Origin: Streptomyces sp. TN58
Lineage (GTDB): Bacteria > Actinomycetota > Actinomycetes > Streptomycetales > Streptomycetaceae
Direction of reading: 5' to 3'
DNA length: 64,000 nucleotides
Assembly: GCF_001941845.1 (NCBI RefSeq)
Contig: NZ_CP018870.1
Coordinates: 1,054,001-1,118,000 of the forward strand
Below the pieces are notes generated by a model that searched no databases, had not been told where the DNA came from, and saw only the letters and a list, made by a program, of their open reading frames with translations. The translations under genes were made by a program, and so were the position numbers. Below are positions 54,561 to 62,726 of this stretch, piece after piece; the first letter of the stretch is position 1, and every line of letters starts with the position of its first letter.

Positions 54561-55343
54561 ATGGAGATGAATGCGCCTTACACCAGTTTCGTAGCGGTCG
54601 GCGACTCCTTCACCGAGGGAATGTCCGACCTCCTGCCCGACGGCTCCTACCGCGGCTGGGCCGACCTGCTGGCCGCCCGTCTCGCGGCGCGCGAGCCGGG
54701 ATTCCGCTACGCCAACCTCGCGGTCCGCGGAAAGCTCATCGGGCAGATCGCGCGGGACCAGGTTCCCGTGGCGGCCGCGATGGGAGCCGACGTTGTCACG
54801 CTGGTGGGCGGGCTCAACGACGCGCTGCGCCCCAAGGTGGACATGGGCCGCGTCCGCGACCACCTGGAGGAGTCGGTGGAGCTCCTCGCCCCCTCCTGCA
54901 AGAAGCTCGTCCTGATGCGCTCCCCCGGCCGCAACGGGCCGGTGATGGAGCGCTTCCGCCCCCGCATGGAGCAGCTCTTCGCCACCATCGACGAGCTCGC
55001 CGCCCGGCACGGGGCGCTCGTGGTGGACCTCTACGGCGCTCCCGTCCTCGCGGACCCCCGGATGTGGGACGTCGACCGGCTGCACCTGACCGCCGAAGGC
55101 CACCGCCGGGTGGCGGAGGCCGTCTGGCAGACCCTGGGCCTGCCCTCCGAGCTGGACTGGCGCACCGAACTGGCCGCAGCGGAGCCGCCCGGCTGGACGG
55201 CACGCCGGTCGCAGGACCTGAGCTTCGCCCGGCAGCACCTGCTGCCCTGGATCGGCCGCCGCCTGACGGGCCGCTCCTCCGGGGACGGCCGCCCGGCCAA
55301 GCGCCCCGAACTGCAGCCGTACGGGGAAGCCCCGCCCTCGTAG
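54561..55343 (+). CDS. SGNH/GDSL hydrolase
   Basis: 260 residues. Block I VAVGDSFTEGM (catalytic Ser), block III-like VGGLNDALRP, and block V VDRLHLTAEGH (catalytic Asp-His). No signal peptide, so probably a cytoplasmic esterase or lipase. There is no ribosome binding site before the ATG, but TAACAT (54546-54551) lies ten bases upstream, which would give a leaderless transcript. Confidence 0.9.
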   Translation: MEMNAPYTSFVAVGDSFTEGMSDLLPDGSYRGWADLLAARLAAREPGFRYANLAVRGKLIGQIARDQVPVAAAMGADVVTLVGGLNDALRPKVDMGRVRDHLEESVELLAPSCKKLVLMRSPGRNGPVMERFRPRMEQLFATIDELAARHGALVVDLYGAPVLADPRMWDVDRLHLTAEGHRRVAEAVWQTLGLPSELDWRTELAAAEPPGWTARRSQDLSFARQHLLPWIGRRLTGRSSGDGRPAKRPELQPYGEAPPS

Positions 55344-55400
55344 CAAGCCACAATCGCAAGCGGTGGCCCGACCTGCGTAAACACACAGCGGCGGCCCAAG

Positions 55401-55406
55401 TAGAAT
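55401..55406 (+). promoter_or_regulatory. -10 element of purB, leaderless type
   Basis: TAGAAT is eight bases before the GTG of purB. Transcription would start at or next to the start codon, and there is no ribosome binding site. Confidence 0.6.
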
Positions 55407-55414
55407 CCCTACAC

Positions 55415-56848
55415 GTGACTGCCAAGCCCCGCATCCCCAATGTCCTGGCCGGCCGCTACGCCTCTGCGGAGCTCGCCGTCCTGTGGTCCCCCGAGTACAA
55501 GGTGACGCTGGAGCGGCGGCTGTGGCTCGCCGTGCTGCGTGCCCAGAAGGACCTCGGTATCGAGGTCCCGGACGCGGCCCTCGCCGACTACGAGCGCGTC
55601 CTCGAAACGGTCGACCTGGCCTCCATCGCCGAACGCGAGAAGGTCACCCGGCACGACGTGAAGGCCCGCATCGAGGAGTTCAACGACCTCGCCGGCCACG
55701 AGCACGTCCACAAGGGCATGACCTCCCGCGACCTGACCGAGAACGTCGAGCAGCTCCAGATCCGCCTCTCGCTGGAGCTGGCGCGCGACCGTACGGTCGC
55801 CGTACTCGCCCGCCTGGGCAAGCTGGCCGGCGAGCACGCCGAGCTGGTCATGGCCGGCCGCTCCCACAACGTGGCCGCGCAGGCCACCACCCTGGGCAAG
55901 CGCTTCGCGACCGCCGCCGACGAGCTGCTGGTGGCCTACGACCGCCTGGAGAACCTCCTCGACCGCTACCCGCTGCGCGGCATCAAGGGCCCCGTCGGCA
56001 CCGCCCAGGACATGCTCGACCTGCTCGGCGGCGACGCCGCCAAGCTGGCCGACCTGGAGCAGCGGATCGCGACCCACCTCGGCTTCGCGCACGCCTTCAC
56101 CTCGGTGGGCCAGGTCTACCCGCGCTCGCTCGACTACGACGTGGTGACCGCGCTGGTCCAGCTGGCCGCCGCCCCCTCCTCGATCGCCAAGACGATCCGC
56201 CTGATGGCCGGCCACGAGCTGGTCACCGAGGGCTTCAAGCCCGGCCAGGTCGGCTCTTCCGCGATGCCCCACAAGATGAACACCCGCTCCTGCGAGCGCG
56301 TGAACGGCCTGATGGTCATCCTGCGGGGCTATGCCTCGATGACCGGTGAGCTCGCCGGCGACCAGTGGAACGAGGGCGACGTCTCCTGCTCCGTGGTCCG
56401 CCGCGTGGCCCTGCCGGACGCCTTCTTCGCTTTCGACGGTCTGCTGGAGACCTTCCTGACGGTCCTCGACGAGTTCGGTGCGTTCCCCGCGGTCGTCGCC
56501 CGCGAGCTGGACCGCTACCTGCCCTTCCTCGCGACGACCAAGGTCCTGATGGGCGCGGTGCGGGCCGGCGTGGGGCGGGAGGCCGCCCACGAGGTCATCA
56601 AGGAGCACGCGGTCGCCTCCGCGCTCGCCATGCGCGAGCAGGGCGCCGAGCGCAACGAGCTGCTGGACAAGCTGGCCGCCGACGAGCGGATGCCGCTGGA
56701 CCGGGCGCAGCTCGACGCGCTGATGGCGGACAAGCTCTCCTTCACCGGCGCCGCGGGCGACCAGGTCGCGGCGGTGGTCTCCCGCATCGAGGCGATCGCC
56801 AAGCAGCACCCCGAGGCGGCCGGTTACGCGCCGGGCTCGATCCTCTGA
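55415..56848 (+). CDS. purB: Adenylosuccinate lyase
   Basis: 477 residues. Signature GSSAMPHKMNTRSCERV (flexible catalytic loop with Ser), HKGMTSRDLTENVEQ and GRSHNVAAQATTLGKR. It splits SAICAR and adenylosuccinate in purine synthesis. GTG start supported by the promoter position and by conserved PNVLAGRYASAELA following it. The stop overlaps the start of mug. Confidence 0.95.
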   Translation: MTAKPRIPNVLAGRYASAELAVLWSPEYKVTLERRLWLAVLRAQKDLGIEVPDAALADYERVLETVDLASIAEREKVTRHDVKARIEEFNDLAGHEHVHKGMTSRDLTENVEQLQIRLSLELARDRTVAVLARLGKLAGEHAELVMAGRSHNVAAQATTLGKRFATAADELLVAYDRLENLLDRYPLRGIKGPVGTAQDMLDLLGGDAAKLADLEQRIATHLGFAHAFTSVGQVYPRSLDYDVVTALVQLAAAPSSIAKTIRLMAGHELVTEGFKPGQVGSSAMPHKMNTRSCERVNGLMVILRGYASMTGELAGDQWNEGDVSCSVVRRVALPDAFFAFDGLLETFLTVLDEFGAFPAVVARELDRYLPFLATTKVLMGAVRAGVGREAAHEVIKEHAVASALAMREQGAERNELLDKLAADERMPLDRAQLDALMADKLSFTGAAGDQVAAVVSRIEAIAKQHPEAAGYAPGSIL

Positions 56849-57387
56849 CGCCCGAAGAGCTGGCCGCCGCCCGCGACCGCGTCCTCCCGGACGTGGTCGC
56901 GGGCGGTCTGCGTGTGCTGTTCTGCGGCATCAACCCCGGTCTCCTCTCCGCCGCGACGGGCCACCACTTCGCCCGCCCGGGCAACCGCTTCTGGCCGGTC
57001 CTGCACCTCTCCGGCTTCACCCCGCGCCGCCTTGCCCCCGCCGAGCAGGAAGAGCTCCTGGCCTACCGCCTCGGCATCACCAACGTCGTGGCCCGCGCCA
57101 CGGCCCGCGCCGACGAGCTGAGCGCCGAGGAGTTCCGTGAGGGCGGCCGCATCCTGACGGCCAAGGTGGAACAGCTGCGCCCCCAGTGGCTGGCCGTCGT
57201 CGGGGTCACGGCCTACCGCACGGCCTTCGGCGAGCGGAAGGCGCAGATCGGCCCCCAGGAGCGCACCATCGGCTCCACCCGCATCTGGGCCCTCCCCAAT
57301 CCCAGCGGCCTCAACGCCCACTGGACCGCCGAGTCCATGGCCCGGGAGTACGCCCGCCTCCGCGAAGCAGCCACTCCCCCGTCCTGA
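56845..57387 (+). CDS. mug: G/U mismatch-specific DNA glycosylase (Mug), probable CTG start
   Basis: About 180 residues with FCGINPGL and the catalytic-site pattern NPSGLNAHW of the Mug/TDG family. It removes uracil or damaged bases from G:U/G:T pairs. The conserved N-terminus (TPEELAAARDR) is reached only from CTG at 56845, which overlaps the purB stop as CTGA; the next usual start is GTG at 56893, which would cut 16 residues. Translational coupling to purB could allow the rare start. Confidence 0.85.
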   Translation: MTPEELAAARDRVLPDVVAGGLRVLFCGINPGLLSAATGHHFARPGNRFWPVLHLSGFTPRRLAPAEQEELLAYRLGITNVVARATARADELSAEEFREGGRILTAKVEQLRPQWLAVVGVTAYRTAFGERKAQIGPQERTIGSTRIWALPNPSGLNAHWTAESMAREYARLREAATPPS

Positions 57388-57413
57388 CGGCCCTCGGCAA
57401 GCTCGTCCCGCTG

Positions 57414-58397
57414 TCAGCCCCTGCGGATGCGGTGGGCCCGGGCGACGAGGCTCGGTGGCAGCTTCGGCCCGGCACAGGCGTGGTCGATCAGCCGGTTCCG
57501 GTAGGCGGTGTTCGCGAGCTCCGGCGCCAGGCTGATCAGGAGTTGTAGGTCATCGGATGAGCCGGAGAGGCGTGTGCGGTAGGCGGCGCCCGCCGCACGC
57601 AGGGAGACCTCGCGGGGTTCGTGCTCCAGACCCTGTGCGACAAGGCTCGCCGCTGCGGCGAAGTCGCCCTGGTCGGCGCGCACATCTGCGAGGTCCAGGT
57701 AGAGGGACCAGTTGGCGGGATCCAGGAGCAAGGCGCTTTCGAAGGCCACAGCGGCCTGTGTCAGATCGCCCATCCTGAGCCAGGTCGCTGCTCGTGCGAC
57801 TGCCGTCCACATGACCCGCTCGACGGCATCCGCACGGTCGCACAGGTCGAAGGCCAGCTCGTACCGGCCGCAGGACCGGGGCAACCGGGCCATGGAGGCG
57901 AGCGGCTCAGGAACGGGGCTCCGGGCGGACACGACGTCGACGGCATGGAACCAGGGCGCGAACCGTTCACGCATCTCATCAGTGTCCAGGTCAGGACCGT
58001 AGTCCAGGGTCCGCAGACACGCCTCGGCCAGCGCCTCGGCACTCACCGCGTCGAGGAAGCCCGCATCACCGAACCATGGCGCAGCGCCCCAGGCCACATC
58101 GGGCCGCACTCCCGTCACGGAGCCAAGAGCCATCACCGCGTCGTCCATGTTCCCTTCGAGGAACAGGAAGTACGCCTGCGCAAGCACAGCACTCGACGAG
58201 CCGTCCTCCGCGAGGCTCTGCTGCAGTTCTGAGCACCGCTCCCGCCACAACTCGGCGAGGGCCGTGTAGGGCTCCATAGCCGCCGGGGCCGCGGCTATCG
58301 CCGCCACCAAGAGCTCCACGGCTGCGACCGGGCTTCCACCGCAGTGCGCCATCACACCGGCGAGACCGACGCCCGCCGCCGCTGACTGATTCGACAT
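57414..58397 (-). CDS. TPR-like helical repeat protein, function unknown
   Basis: 327 residues of alanine-rich helix pairs, for example LGSVTGVRPDVAWGAAPWFG, QAAVAFESALLLDPANWSLY and DFAAAASLVAQGLEHEPREV. At least two canonical TPR units lie near residues 210-285. No signal peptide or enzyme motif. The start MSNQSAAAG is the best ATG but lacks proper spacing of a ribosome binding site. Probably a protein-interaction scaffold. Confidence 0.6.
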   Translation of the reverse strand: MSNQSAAAGVGLAGVMAHCGGSPVAAVELLVAAIAAAPAAMEPYTALAELWRERCSELQQSLAEDGSSSAVLAQAYFLFLEGNMDDAVMALGSVTGVRPDVAWGAAPWFGDAGFLDAVSAEALAEACLRTLDYGPDLDTDEMRERFAPWFHAVDVVSARSPVPEPLASMARLPRSCGRYELAFDLCDRADAVERVMWTAVARAATWLRMGDLTQAAVAFESALLLDPANWSLYLDLADVRADQGDFAAAASLVAQGLEHEPREVSLRAAGAAYRTRLSGSSDDLQLLISLAPELANTAYRNRLIDHACAGPKLPPSLVARAHRIRRG

Positions 58398-58508
58398 CTC
58401 CGGAGAACAGCCGGACGCGTCGTGGATCCGTGACGACTGGTCAACCCGGTCCGCACGCGGGTCGACAGAACCGGTTCGACCGCAACGGCTCCTCCTCCAC
58501 ATCGCCGG

Positions 58509-58946
58509 TTACGGCGGGTCGATGACCGTGACGGCTGCTGTCAGTACATAGGGGTCCTCCCGGTCTCGTTGGGTCACGCAGGCCACCAGCCAGCGCTCTC
58601 CGGCCTGCCAGAGGTGGACGTGGTCGGTGCTGGTGCTCAGGTCGGTCCAGGGCTGCGGTATCTCCTCCCCCTCGAACACGCGGTTCCTCAGCGTCCCCAG
58701 GCTGAAGATCTGCGGGCTCCCCCACCGGTCGGTCGCGGCCTGGGTGAGCGCCCCGTACTCCGCGCTGATCTGGTCGGCGGCCTCGATGCGGCGCGTGCCG
58801 TCGTCGTCCCAGAAGTGTGGTGTCCGGGAGAACTGCGCCAGGTGGAAGCCCGGACCGCTGCTGCTGTCGACGGTGCGGACCGGCTCCTGCGGGAACTCCT
58901 TCGTCAGGAGCCGGTCGATCGTGTCGAGGTGCTCTGCCGTGGTCAT
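58509..58946 (-). CDS. Hypothetical protein, 145 residues
   Basis: Acidic soluble protein beginning MTTAEHLDTIDRLLTKEFPQ with an aromatic-rich second half (EIPQPWTDLSTSTDHVHLWQ). No motif that I recognise. GATACT lies ten bases upstream of ATG, so a leaderless mRNA is possible. Codon bias supports coding. Confidence 0.6.
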   Translation of the reverse strand: MTTAEHLDTIDRLLTKEFPQEPVRTVDSSSGPGFHLAQFSRTPHFWDDDGTRRIEAADQISAEYGALTQAATDRWGSPQIFSLGTLRNRVFEGEEIPQPWTDLSTSTDHVHLWQAGERWLVACVTQRDREDPYVLTAAVTVIDPP

Positions 58947-58986
58947 GGCGCCAGTATCCCGAGCAGCACTGACAACTGGCCTGGCG

Positions 58987-59736
58987 TCACGCGTCCCTGC
59001 GGCGCACCGCCGCCCAGCCGGCGAGCACGGCGGCACCCGCCCACAGGGCCATCACGCCGAGACCCGTCCAGGGGCCGAGGCTGCCCTCCTGCTGGGAGTG
59101 CAGCACCAACTGCCCGGCGCGGTCCGGCAGGAACTGGGCCGCGCCGCCCGAGGCCTCGCCGATGACGAAGGACACCATCAGGACGAAGGGTATGAGCAGG
59201 CTCAGCACCACCGTTCCACTGCGCAGTACGGCGGTCAGACCGGCTGCGAACAGCGCCATCAGGGCCAGGTAGAGGCCGCTTCCGACGACTGCGCGGTAGG
59301 TGCCGGGGTCTCCGAGCTCCAGGGCGTAAGGCCCCATGAACGCCTGCCCGGCCACGAATGTCGCCCATCCGGTGACCTGGCCTGTCAACAGGGCCAGCAC
59401 GCCCACTGTCGCGATCTTCGACAGGTAGAAGCGGGTGCGGTTCGGCACCGCTGCCAGGGAGGTGCGCAGCGCTCCGTTGTGGAACTCGCTGGACACGGCG
59501 CCGGCACCGAAGACCATCGCGGCGATCTGTCCGAAGGAGACGCCGTAGTAGGCGGCGAAGAGCGGATCGGAACCCATGCTGCCTTCCTCGGCCTGGCCGA
59601 TCGCCGCGGCTGTCAGCGCCTGGATGCCGGCGGTGGCGGCCAAGACGGCTATCAGCCCGCCGAGGGTGCCGCGCAGGGACCGTATTTTGATCCATTCCGA
59701 GTGCAGGGTGGGGACGGTGGGCAGAGCGGCGCGCAT
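58987..59736 (-). CDS. ABC-2 type transporter permease
   Basis: 249 residues, six hydrophobic segments, starting with the typical cytoplasmic HSEWIKIRSLRGTLGGL of ABC-2 permeases. ATG with AGGAGG seven bases upstream. It pairs with the ATPase gene 28 bp upstream. Probably exports a drug, peptide or lipid. Confidence 0.88.
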   Translation of the reverse strand: MRAALPTVPTLHSEWIKIRSLRGTLGGLIAVLAATAGIQALTAAAIGQAEEGSMGSDPLFAAYYGVSFGQIAAMVFGAGAVSSEFHNGALRTSLAAVPNRTRFYLSKIATVGVLALLTGQVTGWATFVAGQAFMGPYALELGDPGTYRAVVGSGLYLALMALFAAGLTAVLRSGTVVLSLLIPFVLMVSFVIGEASGGAAQFLPDRAGQLVLHSQQEGSLGPWTGLGVMALWAGAAVLAGWAAVRRRDA

Positions 59737-59764
59737 GGCGGTGCCTCCTGAAGGCTCGGGAAAG

Positions 59765-60676
59765 TCAGTTGGTTGCGGTGAACTGCGCGTGATCGGCGGT
59801 GAGATCGAGGTAGGCCTGCTCCAGTGAGGCGCGCTCGTCGGACAGTTCCAGGACCGGGATGCCCTCTCGGGCTGCGAGGTTGCCGAGTTGTTCGGCCTGT
59901 ATGCCCTCGACGGTCCACCGCCCGTCGCCGGAGTCGGTCAGCTCGAAGCCGTCCCGGGCCAGGGCGGCCCGCAGCCGGGTCGGATCGGAGGTGCGCAGGC
60001 GCACTCGCCGGGCGCTGCGGGCGTCGATGAACTCCGCCATCGACGTGTCGGCGAGGACCTTGCCGTTGCCGAGGACGACCAGGTGGTCGGCGAACGCGGA
60101 GGTCTCCGACATCAGGTGGCTGGAGACCAGTACGGTGCGTCCTTCGGCGGCGAGGCCGCGCATCAGCTCGCGTATCCAGATGATGCCTTCGGGGTCGAGT
60201 CCGTTGGTCGGCTCGTCCAGGAGGAGCACCCCGGGGTCGCCCAGCAGCGCGGCGGCTATGCCGAGGCGCTGGCGCATGCCGAGTGAGAAGGACTTGATCC
60301 GCCGCCGGGCCACCGAGGCTATGCCGGCCTGTTCCAGGACCTCGTCGACCCGGCGGACGGGGATGCGGCCTGCGGCGGCCAGGAAGCGGAGGTGGTCGCG
60401 GGCGGTGCGTCCGCCGTGTGCCGAATGTGCGTCGAGGAGGGCGCCGACCCGGTGGAGCGGGTCCGGCAGGTCCAGATAGCGCCGGCCGCCGATGGTTGCC
60501 GTGCCGGAGGTCGCCCGGTCCAGGCCCAGCAGGAGGCGCATGGTGGTGGACTTCCCGGCGCCGTTGGGGCCCAGGAATCCGGTGACCCGCCCGGGCCGTA
60601 CATCGAAGGTGAGGCCGTCCACCGCACGGTGGGAGCCGTATGCCTTGGTCAGTTCTCGAATCTCGATGCTGTTCAT
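59765..60676 (-). CDS. ABC transporter ATP-binding protein
   Basis: 303 residues: Walker A GPNGAGKST, signature FSLGMRQRLG, Walker B VLLLDEPTNGLDP, switch SSHLMSET, then a ~90-residue C-terminal extension. Drug-export (BcrA/NatA-like) family. Divergent from a sensor kinase gene, so the two-component system may control this exporter, a common layout for cell-envelope stress or bacitracin-like resistance. Confidence 0.92.
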   Translation of the reverse strand: MNSIEIRELTKAYGSHRAVDGLTFDVRPGRVTGFLGPNGAGKSTTMRLLLGLDRATSGTATIGGRRYLDLPDPLHRVGALLDAHSAHGGRTARDHLRFLAAAGRIPVRRVDEVLEQAGIASVARRRIKSFSLGMRQRLGIAAALLGDPGVLLLDEPTNGLDPEGIIWIRELMRGLAAEGRTVLVSSHLMSETSAFADHLVVLGNGKVLADTSMAEFIDARSARRVRLRTSDPTRLRAALARDGFELTDSGDGRWTVEGIQAEQLGNLAAREGIPVLELSDERASLEQAYLDLTADHAQFTATN

Positions 60677-60725
60677 GGCTCAAGATTCGCCGCCCGCCCC
60701 ACCCTCCTCCCTCCCCCGTGCGGGG

Positions 60726-60757
60726 GTGCCGTCTCCCCCGCACGGGGGAGACGGCAC
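60726..60757. promoter_or_regulatory. Inverted repeat between exporter and two-component genes
   Basis: GTGCCGTCTCCCCC and its perfect complement around a 4-base loop, 27 bp before the kinase start and 49 bp before the exporter start. A second CCCCCGTGCGGGGG palindrome-like element overlaps its left side (60713-60726). Candidate binding site for the response regulator. Confidence 0.6.
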
Positions 60758-60784
60758 CTGGCGGGGCGCTGCGACCATGGGGGC

Positions 60785-61963
60785 ATGTACCGACTGCTCA
60801 GGGCCCCGTTCCGACCAGTGACGTATTCGCGCTGGCTGCACCTCTGCGTGCCGGTGCTGGTGCTGGCCATATGGATGTTCGTGGTCCCGGAGTGGCCGTG
60901 GGGGCCGTTGCTGCTCGTGCTCCCGTTCGGGCTGGTGCCCTGGGTCCGGCTCGCGGAAGGGCTCCAGGCGCAGTTCCTGCTCACGCCGCACGACCGCGGC
61001 TCGGCCGAGGGCGCCATAAGCCTGGCCTCGTCCGCGCACTGGGGGGACCGCTGGCGGACGGTGCTGTGGCTGGCGACGCGCATGGTCGTCGCCATCGGCG
61101 CGGTCGGCGCCACCGTCTGGATGCCGGCGATGACCGTCGAACTCATCGCGACGGCTCTCGGGCATTCCCTCGACCCCGACCCCCTGGCGCCGCACATACC
61201 GGAGAGTCGCTGGCTCGCCGCGCTGTTGGCGCCCTTTCCGCTCGTCGTCCTCATGGCCGTCGTGGTCGTGCTCGGCGAACTGGTCACTGCTGCCGCCACC
61301 CGGTTGCTCGGCCCTTCGGCGGCCGAGCGGCTGAGCGCGCTGGAGGAGCGGACGGAGCAGCTGCTGGAGCGGACACGGATCGCGCGGGAGTTGCACGATT
61401 CGATCGGGCACGCGCTGACCGTGGCCGTCGTGCAGGCGGGGGCGGCGCGCGCGGCAGGCGATCCCGCCTTCACCGACCGGGCATTGTGCGCCATCGAGGA
61501 GACGGGCAGAGCCGCGCTGGAGGATCTGGAGCGCGTGCTCGGCGTGCTGCGGGAGTCGGGACAGCCGCCCTCGCAGCGGCCGACGCTGGCGGAAGCCGAC
61601 CGGCTGCTGGAGTCGGCGCGGGCGTCCGGCTCCGAGGTGGACGCGCAACTGACAGGGCCGCTGGCGACGTTGCCGGGACCGGTCACCCGTGAGGGGTACC
61701 GGATCCTGCAGGAGGCGCTCACCAACGTGCTGCGCCACTGCGGCCCCGTGCCGGTCCGGGTCCGGGTGGAGATGGCCGAGGACCGGCTGGATCTGGAGGT
61801 GACGAACGCCCTGCCGGAACGCCCCGGCATGACGATCGGCGGCGGAAGCGGACTGCGCGGGATACGCGAACGGGCCGCGCTGCTCGGCGGGGAGGCCGAG
61901 ACCGGGCTGTACGAGGGAGGCTGGAGGGTTCGCGCGCGGCTGCCGCTGGAGCGAATACGCTGA
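60785..61963 (+). CDS. Sensor histidine kinase (HisKA_3, NarL-type partner)
   Basis: 392 residues: N-terminal membrane part with about four helices, dimerisation helix with the phospho-acceptor His204 in IARELHDSIGHAL, and ATPase domain (YRILQEALTNVLRHC, GGGSGLRGIRERAALLGG). ATG without a strong ribosome binding site. Four bases separate its stop from the regulator gene. Confidence 0.92.
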   Translation: MYRLLRAPFRPVTYSRWLHLCVPVLVLAIWMFVVPEWPWGPLLLVLPFGLVPWVRLAEGLQAQFLLTPHDRGSAEGAISLASSAHWGDRWRTVLWLATRMVVAIGAVGATVWMPAMTVELIATALGHSLDPDPLAPHIPESRWLAALLAPFPLVVLMAVVVVLGELVTAAATRLLGPSAAERLSALEERTEQLLERTRIARELHDSIGHALTVAVVQAGAARAAGDPAFTDRALCAIEETGRAALEDLERVLGVLRESGQPPSQRPTLAEADRLLESARASGSEVDAQLTGPLATLPGPVTREGYRILQEALTNVLRHCGPVPVRVRVEMAEDRLDLEVTNALPERPGMTIGGGSGLRGIRERAALLGGEAETGLYEGGWRVRARLPLERIR

Positions 61964-61967
61964 CGGG

Positions 61968-62618
61968 ATGCCGGTTACCGTTCTGCTCGTCGACGACGAA
62001 CCCCTGGTCCGCGCGGGTCTGCGCGCCGTTCTGGACGCCCAGCCCGACATCGAGGTGGTGGGTGAAGCCGCCGACGGCGCCTCCGTGATCCCGCTCGTAC
62101 GGCAGCTGCGGCCGGACGTCGTGGCCATGGACGTGCGGATGCCGCTGCTCGACGGGATCGAGGCCACCCGCGCGGTGCTGCGGACCGTGGACTCCCCGCC
62201 GAAGATCCTCGTGGTGACCACCTTCGAGAACGACGAGTACGTCTACCAGGCGCTGCGGGCCGGAGCGGACGGCTTCCTCCTGAAGCGGGCCAAGCCTTCG
62301 GAGATCGTCCACGCCGTACGGCTGGTGGCGGAGGGCGAGACGCTGCTCTTCCCGGCGGCCGTACGGGCGCTGGCGGCGGAGTACGGCAACCGGCAGGCGC
62401 GGGCGGTGCTGGAGCGGGCCGCCCTGACCGAGCGGGAGGAGGCGGTCCTGCGGCTCATGGCGCGGGGACTCACCAACGTGGAGATCGCGTCCGAGCTCAT
62501 CGTCGGGACGGAAACGGTGAAGTCGCATGTCAGTGCCATCCTGGCGAAGCTGGGGGCGCGGGACCGGACCCAGGCGGTGATCACGGCGTACGAGTCGGGC
62601 TTCGTCTCCCCCGCCTGA
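61968..62618 (+). CDS. LuxR/NarL-type response regulator
   Basis: 216 residues. Receiver domain with DDE near the N-terminus and phospho-acceptor Asp55 (VVAMDVRMP). C-terminal LuxR helix-turn-helix: LTEREEAVLRLMARGLTNVE, VGTETVKSHVSAILAKLG. Partner of the kinase. It likely regulates the divergent ABC exporter. Confidence 0.94.
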   Translation: MPVTVLLVDDEPLVRAGLRAVLDAQPDIEVVGEAADGASVIPLVRQLRPDVVAMDVRMPLLDGIEATRAVLRTVDSPPKILVVTTFENDEYVYQALRAGADGFLLKRAKPSEIVHAVRLVAEGETLLFPAAVRALAAEYGNRQARAVLERAALTEREEAVLRLMARGLTNVEIASELIVGTETVKSHVSAILAKLGARDRTQAVITAYESGFVSPA

Positions 62619-62698
62619 GGGGAAGGCCGGCTCCGGCCGATGGGGGGCTGCTTCTCGCAGCCTCACCCGGGGCGCAGTACGATCCGGCTGACAAGCTC

Positions 62699-62712
62699 GC
62701 TAGCTGGCTAGC
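62699..62712. promoter_or_regulatory. Double GCTAGC site before the ROK gene
   Basis: GCTAGC-TG-GCTAGC lies directly before the ribosome binding site (GGGAGGA). Each half is itself a palindrome. Likely an operator for autoregulation by the ROK protein. Confidence 0.55.
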
Positions 62713-62726
62713 TGGGAGGACACACG

